Assembly: GCA_963580285.1 (NCBI GenBank)
Contig: OY757014.1
Coordinates: 13,592,725-13,656,724, forward strand
Length of the DNA stretch: 64,000 nucleotides
Source of the DNA: Lucinisca nassula
Taxonomy: Eukaryota; Mollusca; Bivalvia; Lucinida; Lucinidae
Direction: 5' to 3'
Part shown: one piece after another, positions 1-9,830 of the stretch
Layout of the letters: each line of letters starts with the position of its first letter
Position numbering within the stretch: the stretch's first letter is position 1
Notes under the pieces: model-generated
Database searches by the model: none
What the model was told of the DNA's origin: nothing
Seen by the model: only the letters and a program-made list of their open reading frames with translations
Made by a program: the position numbers and the translations under genes

Positions 1-44
1 GTACTTTCTAGAAAATTTCAGTAGGATAACACACTCGAGTGGCT

Positions 45-331
45 GGCCCCCGCCCATATATATGGGCTGCATGATGCTTCCACCCAGAGCTGAATCCGAC
101 TCGTACACGAGTACTGGTAAACCCCTTAGAGGATCTAAGCCTGCCCAGGCAAAGCGGTGCACACGAGTCGGATCCTCCATGCTTATAAACCCTATTGGTT
201 TTCATTGGGCGACAGGGCTTGAGATATCATTTCATCTGAATGTCCGGTAAAAGTCCCACAAAATTGGAACCAACATCTCCAAAATGACTTTTACAGTGTT
301 GACAGGGACGTTAAACCTCAAATCAAACAAA
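45..331 (+). mobile_element. Family A retroposon (SINE-like), near full length
   Basis: Copy of the most frequent dispersed repeat here. The sense strand opens with GGCCCCCGCC and ends with GACGTTAAACCTCAAATC plus a CAAA-rich tail. A 16-bp direct repeat with one mismatch flanks it (29-44 and 332-347), which marks a retroposition target-site duplication. There is no coding capacity, and short frames through it are shadows. I see no clear tRNA, 5S or 7SL head. Confidence 0.85.
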
Positions 332-347
332 ACACACTTGAGTGGCT

Positions 348-727
348 TACTTCATTATTCCATGTCTTCAAAAGTGATATTTTTATGCTGAACATTTCAA
401 TTTTGTGATTTTTGTTGTATTGCTGCTGTAAATGTAGGTCTTGGGCACTTGTTAGAAACACAATGAGGCAGATCTGAGCACCCACAACATACTTTTTCAG
501 CAGAGATATGACAAATAATGCATGCCCTGGTAAACCCCACTTTCCTTTATGAAAGATGAGTTTACCAAGGTATTCATTGTACAGACTTGTTACTAAGATT
601 TTAAGTTGCCACCATTAATTACTTCATATACCCTAAGTTTTCGGACCCCTCAATTCCTTACTGTACTTATCCTAAAATATCATAGGGTAAATACGGTAAG
701 TCATTTATACTTTGAAAAGCTGATGGT
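348..727. other. No recognisable feature
   Basis: AT-rich sequence with no coding frame, repeat family or hairpin that I can recognise. Confidence 0.5.
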
Positions 728-1020
728 TTGATTTTTGTTTGATTTGAGGTTTAAAGTCCCCGTTATCACTGTATAGGTCATTTAGGAGATGTTGCTTCCA
801 ATTTTGTGGGACATTTACCCGACATTGAGATGAAATGACATCTCAAGCCCTGCCGCCCAATGAAACCAATAGCGTTTATAAGCGTGGACTTGCACTACTT
901 TACTTGTGCAGGCTTAGATCCTCTAAGCAGTTTACCAGTACTCATGTGCGGTTGGTTTCAGCTCTGCATCAGGCAGCCCAATTTTTTTCTTTAAGCCCCA
1001 GTGGGCGAGGGTCCAATGCC
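728..1020 (-). mobile_element. Family A retroposon, antisense copy
   Basis: Begins with the reverse complement of the A tail (TTTGATTTGAGGTTTAA) and runs to the complement of the 5' end near 1020. It is diverged. Flanking TGATGGT at about 721 and 1023 may be a worn duplication. Confidence 0.75.
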
Positions 1021-1385
1021 TTGATGGTAGATATACACTACATTTGCAGTTTTTCCTGTGATACCCTAAATGTCTCACATCCATGTCAATTCTCTTCTTA
1101 CTGCAGACATTACTGTTTCCGTCTGTCAACTTCAATTTTCATTTCACATACCAATTGTAAATTTCTTCTTTTTTAAAAAAAAAATAAAATAAAAACTAGA
1201 TCTGCAGTCGATGGTAAACCATCGCAAATACCCGCTTTTTTTTATTAATAACACTAATGACTATGTATTAGCTAGCCAAAACTACATGTAAGTTAAAAAA
1301 AGTTGCAAAGAACATTCTAACTGATAAGCAAAGTTTCAGAAGTGTAACATTTATAGTTTAGAAGATATGGCAATGTCATACTTTT

Positions 1386-2243
1386 TGACCTTTGACCTTG
1401 GGGGTTATGTTGAATCCACCTAAAGTATCCCAATTTATTCTATATTCCAACAGCCATCCAATAACGAAGTTTCAGAAGTGTAACTCCAATAGTTTAGAAG
1501 ATATGGCAAAGTCATACTTTTTGACCTTTGACCTTGGGGTCGAGGTCACACCAACAGTAGCCCAACATATTCTATATTCCAAGGGCCATCCAATAAGCAA
1601 AGTTTCAGAAGTGTAACTCCAATAATTTAGGAGATATGGCAAATCATAATTTTTTACCTTTGACCTTGGGGTCATGTTGAGGTAAAGGTCACATCGTGAG
1701 TATCCAAATTTATTCTATATTCCAAGGGCCATCCAATAACCAAAGTTTCAGAAGTGTAACTCTAATAGTTTAGAAGTTATGGCAAAATCATACTTTTTGA
1801 CCTTTGACCTTGGGGTCAAGGTCACACCAAAAGTAACCTGACATATTCTATATTCCAAGGACCATCCAATAAGCAAAGTTTCAGAAGTGTAACTCCAATA
1901 GTTTAGGAGATATGGCAAATCATGATTTTTGACCTTTGACCTTGGGGTCATGTTGAGGTCAAGGTCACATCGAAAGTATCCAAATTTATTCTATATTCCA
2001 AGGGCCATCCAATAACCAAAGTTTCAGAAGTGTAACTCTAATAGTTTAGAAGTTATGGCAAAATCATACTTTTTGACCTTTGACCTTGGGGTCAAGGTCA
2101 TACCAAAAGTAACCAGACATATTCTATATTCCAAGGACCATCCAATAAGCAAAGTTTCAGAAGTGTAACTCCAATAGTTTGGGAGTTATGGCAAATCATA
2201 ATTTTTGACCTTTGACCTTGGGGTCATGTTGAGGTCAAGGTCA
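1386..2243. promoter_or_regulatory. Array of DR1-type (AGGTCAAAGGTCA) nuclear-receptor motifs in J
   Basis: Perfect AGGTCAAAGGTCA (read on the minus strand) occurs at 1386-1398, 1522-1534, 1798-1810, 1930-1942, 2074-2086 and 2206-2218, with a degenerate copy near 1654. TCAAGGTCA, the extended half-site used by SF-1/ERR-type receptors, occurs at 1816-1824, 1959-1967, 2092-2100 and 2235-2243. The motif identity is seen. Receptor binding is inference. Confidence 0.5.
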
Positions 2244-2348
2244 CAAAAAAGTTGCCCACTGCCATCTACATTCCATGTACTATCCACATGCAAAGTTTCA
2301 AAAGTGTAACTTCAGTGGTTGCAGAGGAGATCCAATCACAAGAAACGT

Positions 2349-2410
2349 GACGGACGGACAGACGGACAGACAGACGGACAGACGGACAGACGGACAGACA
2401 GACGGACTGA
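2349..2410 (+). repeat. (GGACAGAC)-type minisatellite
   Basis: Runs of CGGACAGA and CAGA inside the right end of J. A similar ACGGACAGAC tract occurs in element G, so these tracts seem to be part of such elements rather than independent microsatellites. Confidence 0.8.
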
Positions 2411-2477
2411 CGCCGGATCGAAGTGTGGTACGAAAACAATATACCCGATTTTTCTTCGAAAAAGCGGGTATAATAAT

Positions 2478-3104
2478 AATAAAAAAAAAAAAACATTAAA
2501 AAAAAGTCTAAGGCTTTATATTTCATGTGAGTTATCCCACCACTAAATTGTCAAGCCTGTTTTTCCAAGGCACTTAATTCACATGAAATGTCAAGTCAGT
2601 TTTTCTACATAATTACTCACATAAAACAGCACCAATGTTACTTGAATGACATTGCATTGGAAATGTCAAGCTCAATTTTGTGAACCCAATTAACAGGAGA
2701 TGTCAGTCTTTTTCTATATTCTCCTATATTCTCTGAAAATTTATTTTTTTATTTTTTAATGTCAACTGCCCTTACAATTTGACAGTGTTGAGTTTCTCAC
2801 AATTATTTATTTCCTCTGAAAATTGATTTTATTTATTTATTTATTTATTTATTATTCCTTTCTTGAGCTTGTCATCTGCTATTAATTCTGATTAGTGCTG
2901 TGAGGGCTAATCTGGTACAATATAAGCAATGCATGCAAACACTTAATTTTTGCAGCCTATTTTTTACCATTACACATCAGTTTGCCAGATTAAGTATGCG
3001 TTTGTGGCTGGGTGCTTCTATGGGTGTTGGACATGTTTAGTTCAACCCAGCATTTCCACCAAACATGACCAAAGTTGGCATAAAGAGCATACACCGTAAT
3101 GATC
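2478..3104. other. AT-rich spacer with (ATTT)n
   Basis: No coding frame or repeat family recognised. A short (ATTT)n microsatellite lies at 2826-2854. Confidence 0.5.
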
Positions 3105-3130
3105 CTAAGTATTGGGACAGATAGGCCTAA

Positions 3131-3199
3131 ACAAACAGTGCAGACCCAGATCAGACTGCTCCTTCAGGAGCAGTCTGATCAGGGTCTACACTGTTTGCA
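3131..3199. mobile_element. Family F foldback element, hairpin core
   Basis: AACAGTGCAGACCCAGATCA pairs with the downstream TGATCAGGGTCTACACTGTT, and the loop is flanked by GCTCC/GGAGC. The same core occurs at least a dozen times in the window. Complete copies are bordered by AACCCATT-type inverted ends. Confidence 0.7.
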
Positions 3200-3365
3200 A
3201 TTCTGTCTCCACTTTTTGGACTCCTTGCTGGATCCCGAAACAAACTTGTTTAAATTTTAGGAGAATAACAGCAAGTCCTCAAGGTTTCCGATTTTTTTTG
3301 GTTTCTATGGTTGTTGCACCTGACCATGCACTAAGTGAGGGTACTTTTTATGATTATTTTCATAG

Positions 3366-3580
3366 TTAACGCATTTTATACCAAATGGAATCTTCCGACT
3401 TATATATAGCACAAGTCCATTTCAAAATTTCGGGGTGCCAAGTTGTGTTTTCTTCAAAATTTAATTGGAAAATGGCTGAATGTTTTGCAAACAGTGTAGG
3501 CCCTGATGAGACGTCTGATCTGGGCCTGCACTGTTTACCGAATACTCATTTGGGGTTTCCGGTAGATAATGGGTTAAAAT
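3366..3580. mobile_element. Family F foldback element
   Basis: The hairpin core at about 3488-3537 has a shortened arm. The flank GGAATCTTCC and the terminal AATGGGTTAA match other F copies (compare 38940-39042), so this copy looks complete apart from the core deletion. Confidence 0.65.
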
Positions 3581-3605
3581 GATATGTCAAAGTGGAGAGA
3601 CATAG

Positions 3606-3778
3606 CCCCAGTTAAGAGGGAGTATCCAACTATTATTTTTTCTTATTTCTGCAAAATAAAACATATCTTGTGGGTACTCATTAGAAGCGCCATGCCGAGC
3701 CGTTTCTAATGAGTACCCACAAATGTTTTCATGCAGAAATAAGAAAAAATTCTGTACTTTCGGATGAAAAAAGTGCCT
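3606..3778. mobile_element. Family B foldback element (internal part)
   Basis: TTTCTTATTTCTGC and GTGGGTACTCATTAGAA on the left pair with TTCTAATGAGTACCCAC and GCAGAAATAAGAAAAA on the right. The outer CACGAAAACACGCC ends seen in other B copies are missing. Confidence 0.65.
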
Positions 3779-3963
3779 TTTACTGTGCTTTTATTATGGT
3801 AGGATGCAGTATATCTGGAATTTTGTCTCCAGATATGACAGACAGACAGACAAACACTTTATTCTCTTAAGTACATTGACATGACATTTAAGGAAATATA
3901 AATTAAATAGCATTATATGGCGGCAAACATTTTGGCATGCCATGAACTAGAACATGTTCATTT

Positions 3964-3965
<2 letters not shown>

Positions 3966-4017
<52 letters not shown>
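3966..4017 (+). repeat. (GA)n microsatellite
   Basis: About 25 uninterrupted GA repeats. The RERERE frame across it is an artefact of the repeat. Confidence 0.95.
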
Positions 4018-4019
<2 letters not shown>

Positions 4020-4709
4020 TTTACCTTTTGCATCCATACTACCAAAGTTTCAGGCTAAGCCGGAGGATGGGCCCTAGGGGACAAGAAATAAAATTGATGT
4101 GTTAAATCAGAGTTTAACAGTGTCAGAGTTACAGTATATTCAAATGTTTACTGTTACAGTTTCCATAGTCAAAGCTCTGACAGGTGAGATACGTTATTCT
4201 GTGCATAGCTACAGGCAGTAATTTTTAATGAAAAAGTGTGAGTAGCTTTTTGTTTACGTTTCGTTGCATCAAGAGTTTTACATAGAGTTACAGTTTATTT
4301 TAATGTTTATTGTTAATGTTTCCATAAGAATTATGTTACCTACTGACATTGTTAGTGTTTGAACAACTATGCTCTGTTGTTTGACAAACTGCTCGATGAA
4401 AATCAAGAGGAAGGCATGCACCTGGGGACAGTTGTTCAAAGCATTGTTAGCTTAACAATCTTGTTAGTGGTCATATTGTAAACTATTCTAGCAAGTACCT
4501 TATTGAGTATTCTGCCTTTTTTTGCTGGGAAATTGTGAGCAGCTTTGCATTTGCAAAACCCACTCATAGTTTTTCAGCAAAAACTATTAGTATACATACC
4601 ATAATAAATGATCAAAGTTTTAACATTACATTAATAGCTAACATTGTTAGTTTTGAACAACTGGCCCCTGATGGGAGACAAATTTTGTGGCTTCATGTTT
4701 GCATTCCTG
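4018..4709. other. No recognisable feature
   Basis: AT-rich stretch with a few diffuse repeats of AACATTGTTAGTTT. No coding or element signature is visible. Confidence 0.45.
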
Positions 4710-4884
4710 TAATTCACCTTATTTGCATTATCTGCTGGTTCCTAGTCTGAAGGTTATCAGTGTTGGAAAAAACAGGTAACCAGACCCCCCTGACCTTAAA
4801 AGGTCAGGGGGTCTGGTTACCTGGTTTTCCAATATTGACAAAGTGCAAGCTGGGAGCCAGCAAATAATGCAAATATGGTGAATA
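4710..4884. repeat. Long imperfect palindrome with octamer motifs in both arms
   Basis: Inner arms pair almost perfectly from about 4760 to 4835 (CAGGTAACCAGACCCCCCTG against CAGGGGGTCTGGTTACCTG). Outer arms at about 4711-4741 and 4853-4883 also pair. Each outer arm carries an ATGCAAAT octamer (4719-4726 in reverse, about 4868-4875 forward). It is probably a foldback transposon copy. Confidence 0.7.
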
Positions 4885-5076
4885 TAAAACACTCCAAAAT
4901 ATCTCTCCTCAGGGAGCATATTCTTTCCATTACAAGATGCCCTGATTACCTACTTTTGAAGTTGCATCCCTTTCAGTTTGTCTCAACTAATTATTGATTG
5001 CATAGTCACCGTAAAATTTGATCAAGGCTACATGTAACTTTGCTGTCTGACAGAATCTTGAATTTTCATTTGTATT

Positions 5077-5338
5077 AACCCATTTAATACCAGAAACCCA
5101 CGAACGGGTTCCCTGGCAAACAGTGCAGGCCCAGATCAGATGCCACAGACCTGGCAAACAGTGCAGGCCCAGATCAGACGCCGCAGAATGCGGCCTCTGA
5201 TCAGGGCCTACACTGTTTGCAACAAGTTCAGCAATTTTCCGAACAAATTTGGACGAAAACACAATCTGACACCCTAAATTTTTAAATGGACTCCTGCTAT
5301 ATATAAGGTGGAATATTTCATTTGGTACAAAAAGGGTT
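5077..5338. mobile_element. Family F foldback element with partly duplicated arm
   Basis: Starts AACCCATTTAATACCAGAAA and ends GGTACAAAAAGGGTTAA. The left arm CTGGCAAACAGTGCAGGCCC is present twice in a row (about 5112 and 5152) before the single right arm, so one arm has been tandemly duplicated. Confidence 0.75.
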
Positions 5339-5868
5339 AAAGACCCTGAGTGTACTGATCATGTAGGATCAGCTGGGTCTTGGATTTCATTGTGAGCTCG
5401 TTATTTAGAGTGATAAAAGCTACTTGTATAACATGTAATTCATAAATTATATAGGTGTGTAAATAGAGATTCTTGCATAAAAATACCTATGTGCATTGCT
5501 ATTTGAAGCCATTGTCAAATGGACCAAAAGCCGTGCTCAAACAGCAAAAAACATGTTCAAATCATGAAATTCGTGTGCTGTTTGAACATGGATTTTGAGC
5601 TTTTGATATCACAAGACGGGCCTTGCTTTATTTACTTATGTGAGCGACGTAACATTATCGCCCTGAACATAGCGTTTTAGGGTTCTATGATGACGTCACT
5701 GCATGACGTCATTTTAAACAACATTCTGAACTGGCCGCCATTTTGGTTTGCCTGTCGCATTTGAAGAGTTTATATGGAATTTATATGGAGCTTTTGGGCG
5801 TTTTCATCAAAATTTGCTGTCAGATTCATAAGTTATGCAAGAACAATGATCATCCATGATTATTTCAT
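5339..5868. other. Element X flank with two TGACGTCA palindromes
   Basis: Contains diffuse inverted repeats around 5520-5620 (GCTCAAACAGC against GCTGTTTGAAC). Perfect TGACGTCA lies at 5691-5698 and 5704-5711. No coding sequence is visible. Confidence 0.4.
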
Positions 5869-5968
5869 TGCATTAACATTTGCCGGATCCCTCTGAAGAT
5901 ATTTGAACATTCGGCCTAGCGGCCTCATGTTCAAACAGCTTCCTCGGGATCCGGCAAATGTTAATGCA
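5869..5968. repeat. Perfect 23-bp inverted repeat (element X)
   Basis: GCATTAACATTTGCCGGATC at 5870-5889 is exactly inverted at 5948-5967, with one further pair inside and two outside. The interior (CATTCGGCCTAGCGGCCTCA) is itself palindromic around GGCC. It is a foldback structure of unknown family. Confidence 0.75.
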
Positions 5969-6214
5969 TGAAAAACCATGGTTGATCCCTATAATATTAT
6001 TTTTTTTTAAGATGAATACCAAAAGTATTTCATTGAACACATGAGTTGAAATATATTTGGTATTTATCAAAAAAAGTAAATTTTTATTTTATACATAACT
6101 TTGGCGATGTACTGTAATGTAATTGTTTGTAACATGATTTGCACTCGTGAAAATTTCTGGTGTTTTCAACACACTTGATGAAATTTGTTTTCAACACATT
6201 CAGTGAAATATTGA

Positions 6215-6522
6215 CCGGCCCCGATAGCTCAGTTGGTAGAGTGTCCGCTCCGGGGAACGGGAGGTCACGGGTTCGATCCCGGGCCGCAACATACCAAAGT
6301 CGTTAAAAATGGTAGTAGCTGCTCCTCGCTTGGCACTCAGATTTATGGGGTAGAGCTAGGACTGGTCGACTCAGTGTCAGGATAATGTGACTGGGTGTGG
6401 TATCATGTAATGTGTCTGGGACATGATACTTCAGTGAGGCAGCTCCCTGTTGCAACCAGACACCGTCGTGATATGACTGAAAAATTGTTGAAAGCGACGT
6501 TAAATCGAATTCACACAAACAC
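6215..6522 (+). mobile_element. Family D tRNA-derived SINE
   Basis: The head has a pol III A box (TAGCTCAGTTGG) and B box (GGTTCGATCCC). It is followed by a unique body and the tail GAAAGCGACGTTAAATCGAA with a CACA end. A perfect 14-bp duplication CAGTGAAATATTGA (6201-6214 and 6523-6536) proves insertion. It is not a functional tRNA gene because the head runs straight into the SINE body. Confidence 0.9.
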
Positions 6523-6764
6523 AGTGAAATATTGAGGTATCGAAAAAAGTAAATTTTCTTTTTATTTTATACATGACTTTGGCGGAAAAAAAGTAGTATT
6601 GGCTGCTACTGTGAAACTAACAAGGACATGTTATTTTTCACATTGTGAAAATATGTGTGAAAGGTAGCTGGCTTGCAGAATTAACTCTTATCCTGCCACA
6701 CCCATTTCTGACTATCAACCAATTAAATACACGGATATAATGTATTAGTTCTATTCACAAAGTG

Positions 6765-6833
6765 AATGACAAACTGTAGATCCTGATCAGATGGCTTCAG
6801 AAGCCATCTGATCTGGATCTACACTGTTTGCAA
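6765..6833. mobile_element. Family F hairpin core
   Basis: AAACTGTAGATCCTGATCAG pairs with CTGATCTGGATCTACACTGT around GATGGCTTCAGAAGCCATC. The outer ends are worn. Confidence 0.6.
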
Positions 6834-7009
6834 AGGAAGGGGTTTTCATGCTCAGTGGGATAATTTTCAATCCATTAAAGGTGGTAATTTCATAGATATC
6901 ACCTCTCTTCTCCTATCCAAATTAGCAAACACCAGAATGTGATACATAATTTTAAAGACTGTTCGGCTGGGCAATCAGAAATTTAGATGTTTCCATGTAA
7001 TTTCTATAG

Positions 7010-7085
7010 GACCCCTCAGGGCTTGGAGAAACAGATTGGGCTGCATGATGTCTCCGCACATGAGTACTGGTAATCTGCTTAGAAT
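7010..7085 (+). mobile_element. Family A fragment
   Basis: A diverged piece of the A 5' half (GGGCTGCATGATG, GAGTACTGGTAA) that joins the M array abruptly. Confidence 0.5.
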
Positions 7086-8060
7086 GCAAGCATCCATATC
7101 TGACCTTGAACTACATTTCATGGTTCACTGACTGTGATGGTTTACTGACTGTGAATTATTGTGACGGCCCTCTAAGAGCTTGATATGTGGTACAAATTTG
7201 CATCTTGGTATGGCAGCGTGGATGCAAGCATCCATATCTGACCTTGACCTACATTTCATGTTTCACTATTGTGTCAGTCCTAGCTGTCACCTAAATGGTC
7301 AAGTTCATTTCTCAAGAACTATAAGTGCCTCATTCATGAAAATTGGTACAAACTTACATCTAGCAATGACAATTATTATGCAAGCATCCATATTTGATCT
7401 TGATCTTCATTTCATGGTTCACTCACTGACTTAGTGAACTATTGTGTTAACCCTGTCTTTCACCCTAATGTTTAAGTTCATATCTAAATACGTTCTATAA
7501 AAGGATTATCCTTGGGAAGCAGAACTGAAATATATGGAGTGTACATGTTTTATGAGCCAGACTAGCTAGTTTCGGCCAATTAGGCCTCATCAGTGACCCT
7601 CAGATATTTTAAAAATTCCACAATGGAATCAGTGATCCCAAAGGACAAGAAAATATAATCTACACTATGATGTAGGGCAGGGAGACGTTTTACCGCCGGC
7701 ACACATTCCCACACACCAGCTGTAGTGAAGCTAAATACGTTCTATAGAAGGGTTATCCTTTGGAAGCAAGGAATACACCACAGAACTGAAATATATGGAG
7801 TGTACATGTTTTATGGGCCAGACTAGCTAGTTTCGGCCAGTTAGGCCTCATCAGTGACCCACAGATATTTTCAAAATTCCACAATGGAATCAATGATCCC
7901 AAAGGACAAGAAAATATAATCTACACTATGATGTAGGGCAGGGAAGTCTAAAGAACTATAGAGGCTTCATTAATGATACTTGGTACAAGCCTGCATCTAG
8001 GAAGGGCAACTTTAATGCAAGCATCTATGTTTGACCTTGACCTATATATAATAGTTCAGT
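7086..8060 (+). repeat. Family M tandem array, split by T
   Basis: Units share TTGGTACAAA, GCATCTAGG, ATGCAAGCATCCATATTTGA and TTCATGGTTCACTGAC, each ~145 bp. The same units sit inside composite K. The array is interrupted by the T dimer at 7489-7946. TGACCTTGACCT (AGGTCAAGGTCA in reverse) occurs near 7240 and 8034. Confidence 0.7.
7489..7946 (+). mobile_element. Family T repeat, about two units inserted in M
   Basis: Two ~245-bp units, each with TTCTATARAAGG, CAGAACTGAAATATATGGAG, TTTCGGCCA and CCCAAAGGACAAGAAAATAT. The second is incomplete. A six-base TCTAAA direct repeat (7483-7488 and 7947-7952) brackets it, and the M sequence continues across. Confidence 0.7.
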
Positions 8061-8097
8061 GACTTTGCACCCCAAAGCTCAACATAGCCTTCGGTGG

Positions 8098-8101
<4 letters not shown>

Positions 8102-8135
<34 letters not shown>

Positions 8136-8354
8136 GTTTGGGTTTTACGGCCCTTTCAAGATTATTTCACTCATATCGAGCCGATCGTTAATCAGAGGTG
8201 GGCGAAAACCGGAGTACCCGGAGAAAAACCACCTGACCTTCCGTTGCAGAACTTGGCGTCTCACACGTGACCCGAGCGAGGCTCGAACCCACGGCGGTGA
8301 GAGACCTAATGACTAAGAGTCAGCGCTCTTATCCATTAGGCCACGGAGGCCCGT
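8102..8354 (-). mobile_element. Family P tRNA-derived SINE with poly-A tail
   Basis: On the minus strand the head CCTCCGTGGCCTAATGG and B box GGTTCGAGCC lead to a body ending AATCTTGAAAGGGCCGTAAA and a ~30-base A tail (T run from 8102). A perfect 15-bp duplication GCCTTCGGTGGAATT lies at 8087-8101 and 8355-8369. This is a young insertion. Confidence 0.92.
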
Positions 8355-8401
8355 GCCTTCGGTGGAATTATTGTTCTAAACAATTTATATATTTTTTAGA
8401 T

Positions 8402-8625
8402 TGGCCTTCGTAGCCTAGTGCGTAAGAGCACTGTCTCTTGATCATGAGGTCTCTCACCTCTGTGGTTTGAGCCTAGCTCGGGTCATGCGAGACACCAAGT
8501 TCTGCGACATACGGTCAGGTGATATTCTGGGTACTCCTGTTTTCGCCAACTTCGGATTACAAGATCGTCTCCAATGAAGTGAAATCTTGAAAGGGCTGTA
8601 AAACAACACAAAGAAAAGAATTTAT
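8402..8625 (+). mobile_element. Family P SINE, diverged copy
   Basis: tRNA-like head CCTTCGTAGCCTAGTGCG, degenerate B box GGTTTGAGCC, and tail TCTTGAAAGGGCTGTAAAAC. It is older than the neighbouring 8102-8354 copy and lies in the opposite orientation. Confidence 0.8.
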
Positions 8626-8729
8626 TTTTGGATCCATCTTCAAACTGTTTTATATCAAAAACAAAATATAATAAACAATGTTATAAAGAGTTTGTGGGAA
8701 GGAGTAGCCAGTATATTCCTTTGATACGT

Positions 8730-8940
8730 TCTTACCTGGAAACTTCTAAATTGGACATAGGTAAACAGTGCAGACCCTGATCAGATGCTGTGTCTTATCA
8801 GGGTCTATACTATTTGCTGTCAGTTTTTTTCTGTCAGAAATAAAACTGAAAAAATAGGCCCAACACCCCGCTTCAGTGAAAAAAGAACTTGTCCTTCATG
8901 TAACAATGGAAGATTCCACCATTATTCAATGGGTTAATAT
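8730..8940. mobile_element. Family F foldback element
   Basis: Core at about 8766-8820 (GTAAACAGTGCAGACCCTGATC) with a shortened right arm. Flank CCAACACCCCGCTTC and end ATTCAATGGGTTAA match the family. Confidence 0.6.
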
Positions 8941-8977
8941 TGGCTCAACGTTAGAATAACACACCCATGTGACAAAA

Positions 8978-9036
8978 AGTGAAAATCCAGATCAGATGGA
9001 TTCCCCAGAAGCCATCTGATCTGGATCTTTACTGTT
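8978..9036. mobile_element. Family F hairpin core
   Basis: AAAATCCAGATCAGATGG pairs with CCATCTGATCTGGATCTTT. The outer parts are not recognisable. Confidence 0.55.
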
Positions 9037-9179
9037 CCCAAGGTAGAGCATATCCTGCTTCAGCAAGACAAACAATAACGTCTATGTGGTATTTTTGTTT
9101 TACTGCAGATAACATCTCGATTTTTTTTTTCATTTGTATTTTTCTAAGAAAACAGGATTTGTCTTTTTTAGGCATATAG

Positions 9180-9385
9180 GCTACACATTGGGCTATATGG
9201 TAAGAGTACTAACTCTTAATCATTAGGTCTCATCGCTGTCCTTCGAGCGTCACTCGGGTCATATGTGACACACCAAAGTCTGCAATGGAAGTTCAGGTGG
9301 TTTTTGCCCACCTCTGATTAACGATCAACTTGATATGAGTGAAATAATCTTGAAAGGGCTGTAAAACCAAAACAGAAAAGGAGAT
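9180..9385 (+). mobile_element. Family P SINE, old copy
   Basis: Shares TAAGAGTACTAACTCTTAAT, TCACTCGGGTCATATGTGA and the tail AATCTTGAAAGGGCTGTAAA with the other P copies. The B box is degraded. Confidence 0.75.
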
Positions 9386-9589
9386 TAAAGTCCTGTTTAC
9401 TGGGTAAAATAAGAAAATATCAACAATTTGTCTGCTGAATTAGCCGAGAGAGTGTAAAAGGTTAAATCATGCTCATACACATGTACAACTTAATGCTGAG
9501 TACCAGTATCCTTTGTGACAGCAGTCGCTGGGTTACTCAACTGAGTGTAGTCAGATTTATGGTTGTCTGCCTGAAAAACAAGCCTTAAC

Positions 9590-9830
9590 CCATAAAACGC
9601 CAATCGCAATTATTGTATGCTTTGTCATCTGCCGGTTATTTTAAAAGTCATTTTTGTAAACAGTGTGAATCCAGATCAGACTGCTCCTCTAGGAGCAGTC
9701 TGATCTGGGTCCACACTGTTTGCCTGTATGAAAAAAATGTTTCTGAGAAAAGTTTGCAAGAAGATTTATCAGACGGCATAAGCAGACAACAGTTTTAGAT
9801 GTAGCTTTTCTCGGCATGTTAAGGATTAAA
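9590..9830. mobile_element. Family F foldback element
   Basis: Starts AACCCATAAAACGCC. Core at about 9658-9722: AACAGTGTGAATCCAGATCA against TGATCTGGGTCCACACTGTT around GACTGCTCCTCTAGGAGCAG. Confidence 0.65.

Larger units (their letters stand above)
1227..2477. mobile_element. Element J: TIR-bounded DNA element with internal tandem array
   Basis: The left end carries TACCCGCTTTTTT (about 1230) and the right end AAAAAGCGGGTA (about 2461-2472), an inverted pair typical of a non-autonomous bivalve DNA element. The interior is about eight copies of a ~137-bp unit marked by AAAGTTTCAGAAGTGTAAC (near 1330, 1468, 1600, 1742, 1877, 2018, 2153, 2290). From about 1600 two unit types alternate, so the true period is ~276 bp. 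No transposase is present. Confidence 0.75.

Noticed and set aside
1330..2310. Regularly spaced repeats as a CRISPR array
   Set aside because: Repeats are contiguous ~137-bp units without unique spacers, in animal DNA, inside a TIR element. The N, G, M and R arrays fail for the same reason.
6217..6290. Functional tRNA gene at the head of family D (likewise P and Q heads)
   Set aside because: The heads lack a matching 3' acceptor strand, run on into SINE bodies and have TSDs around the whole unit, so they are SINE promoters.
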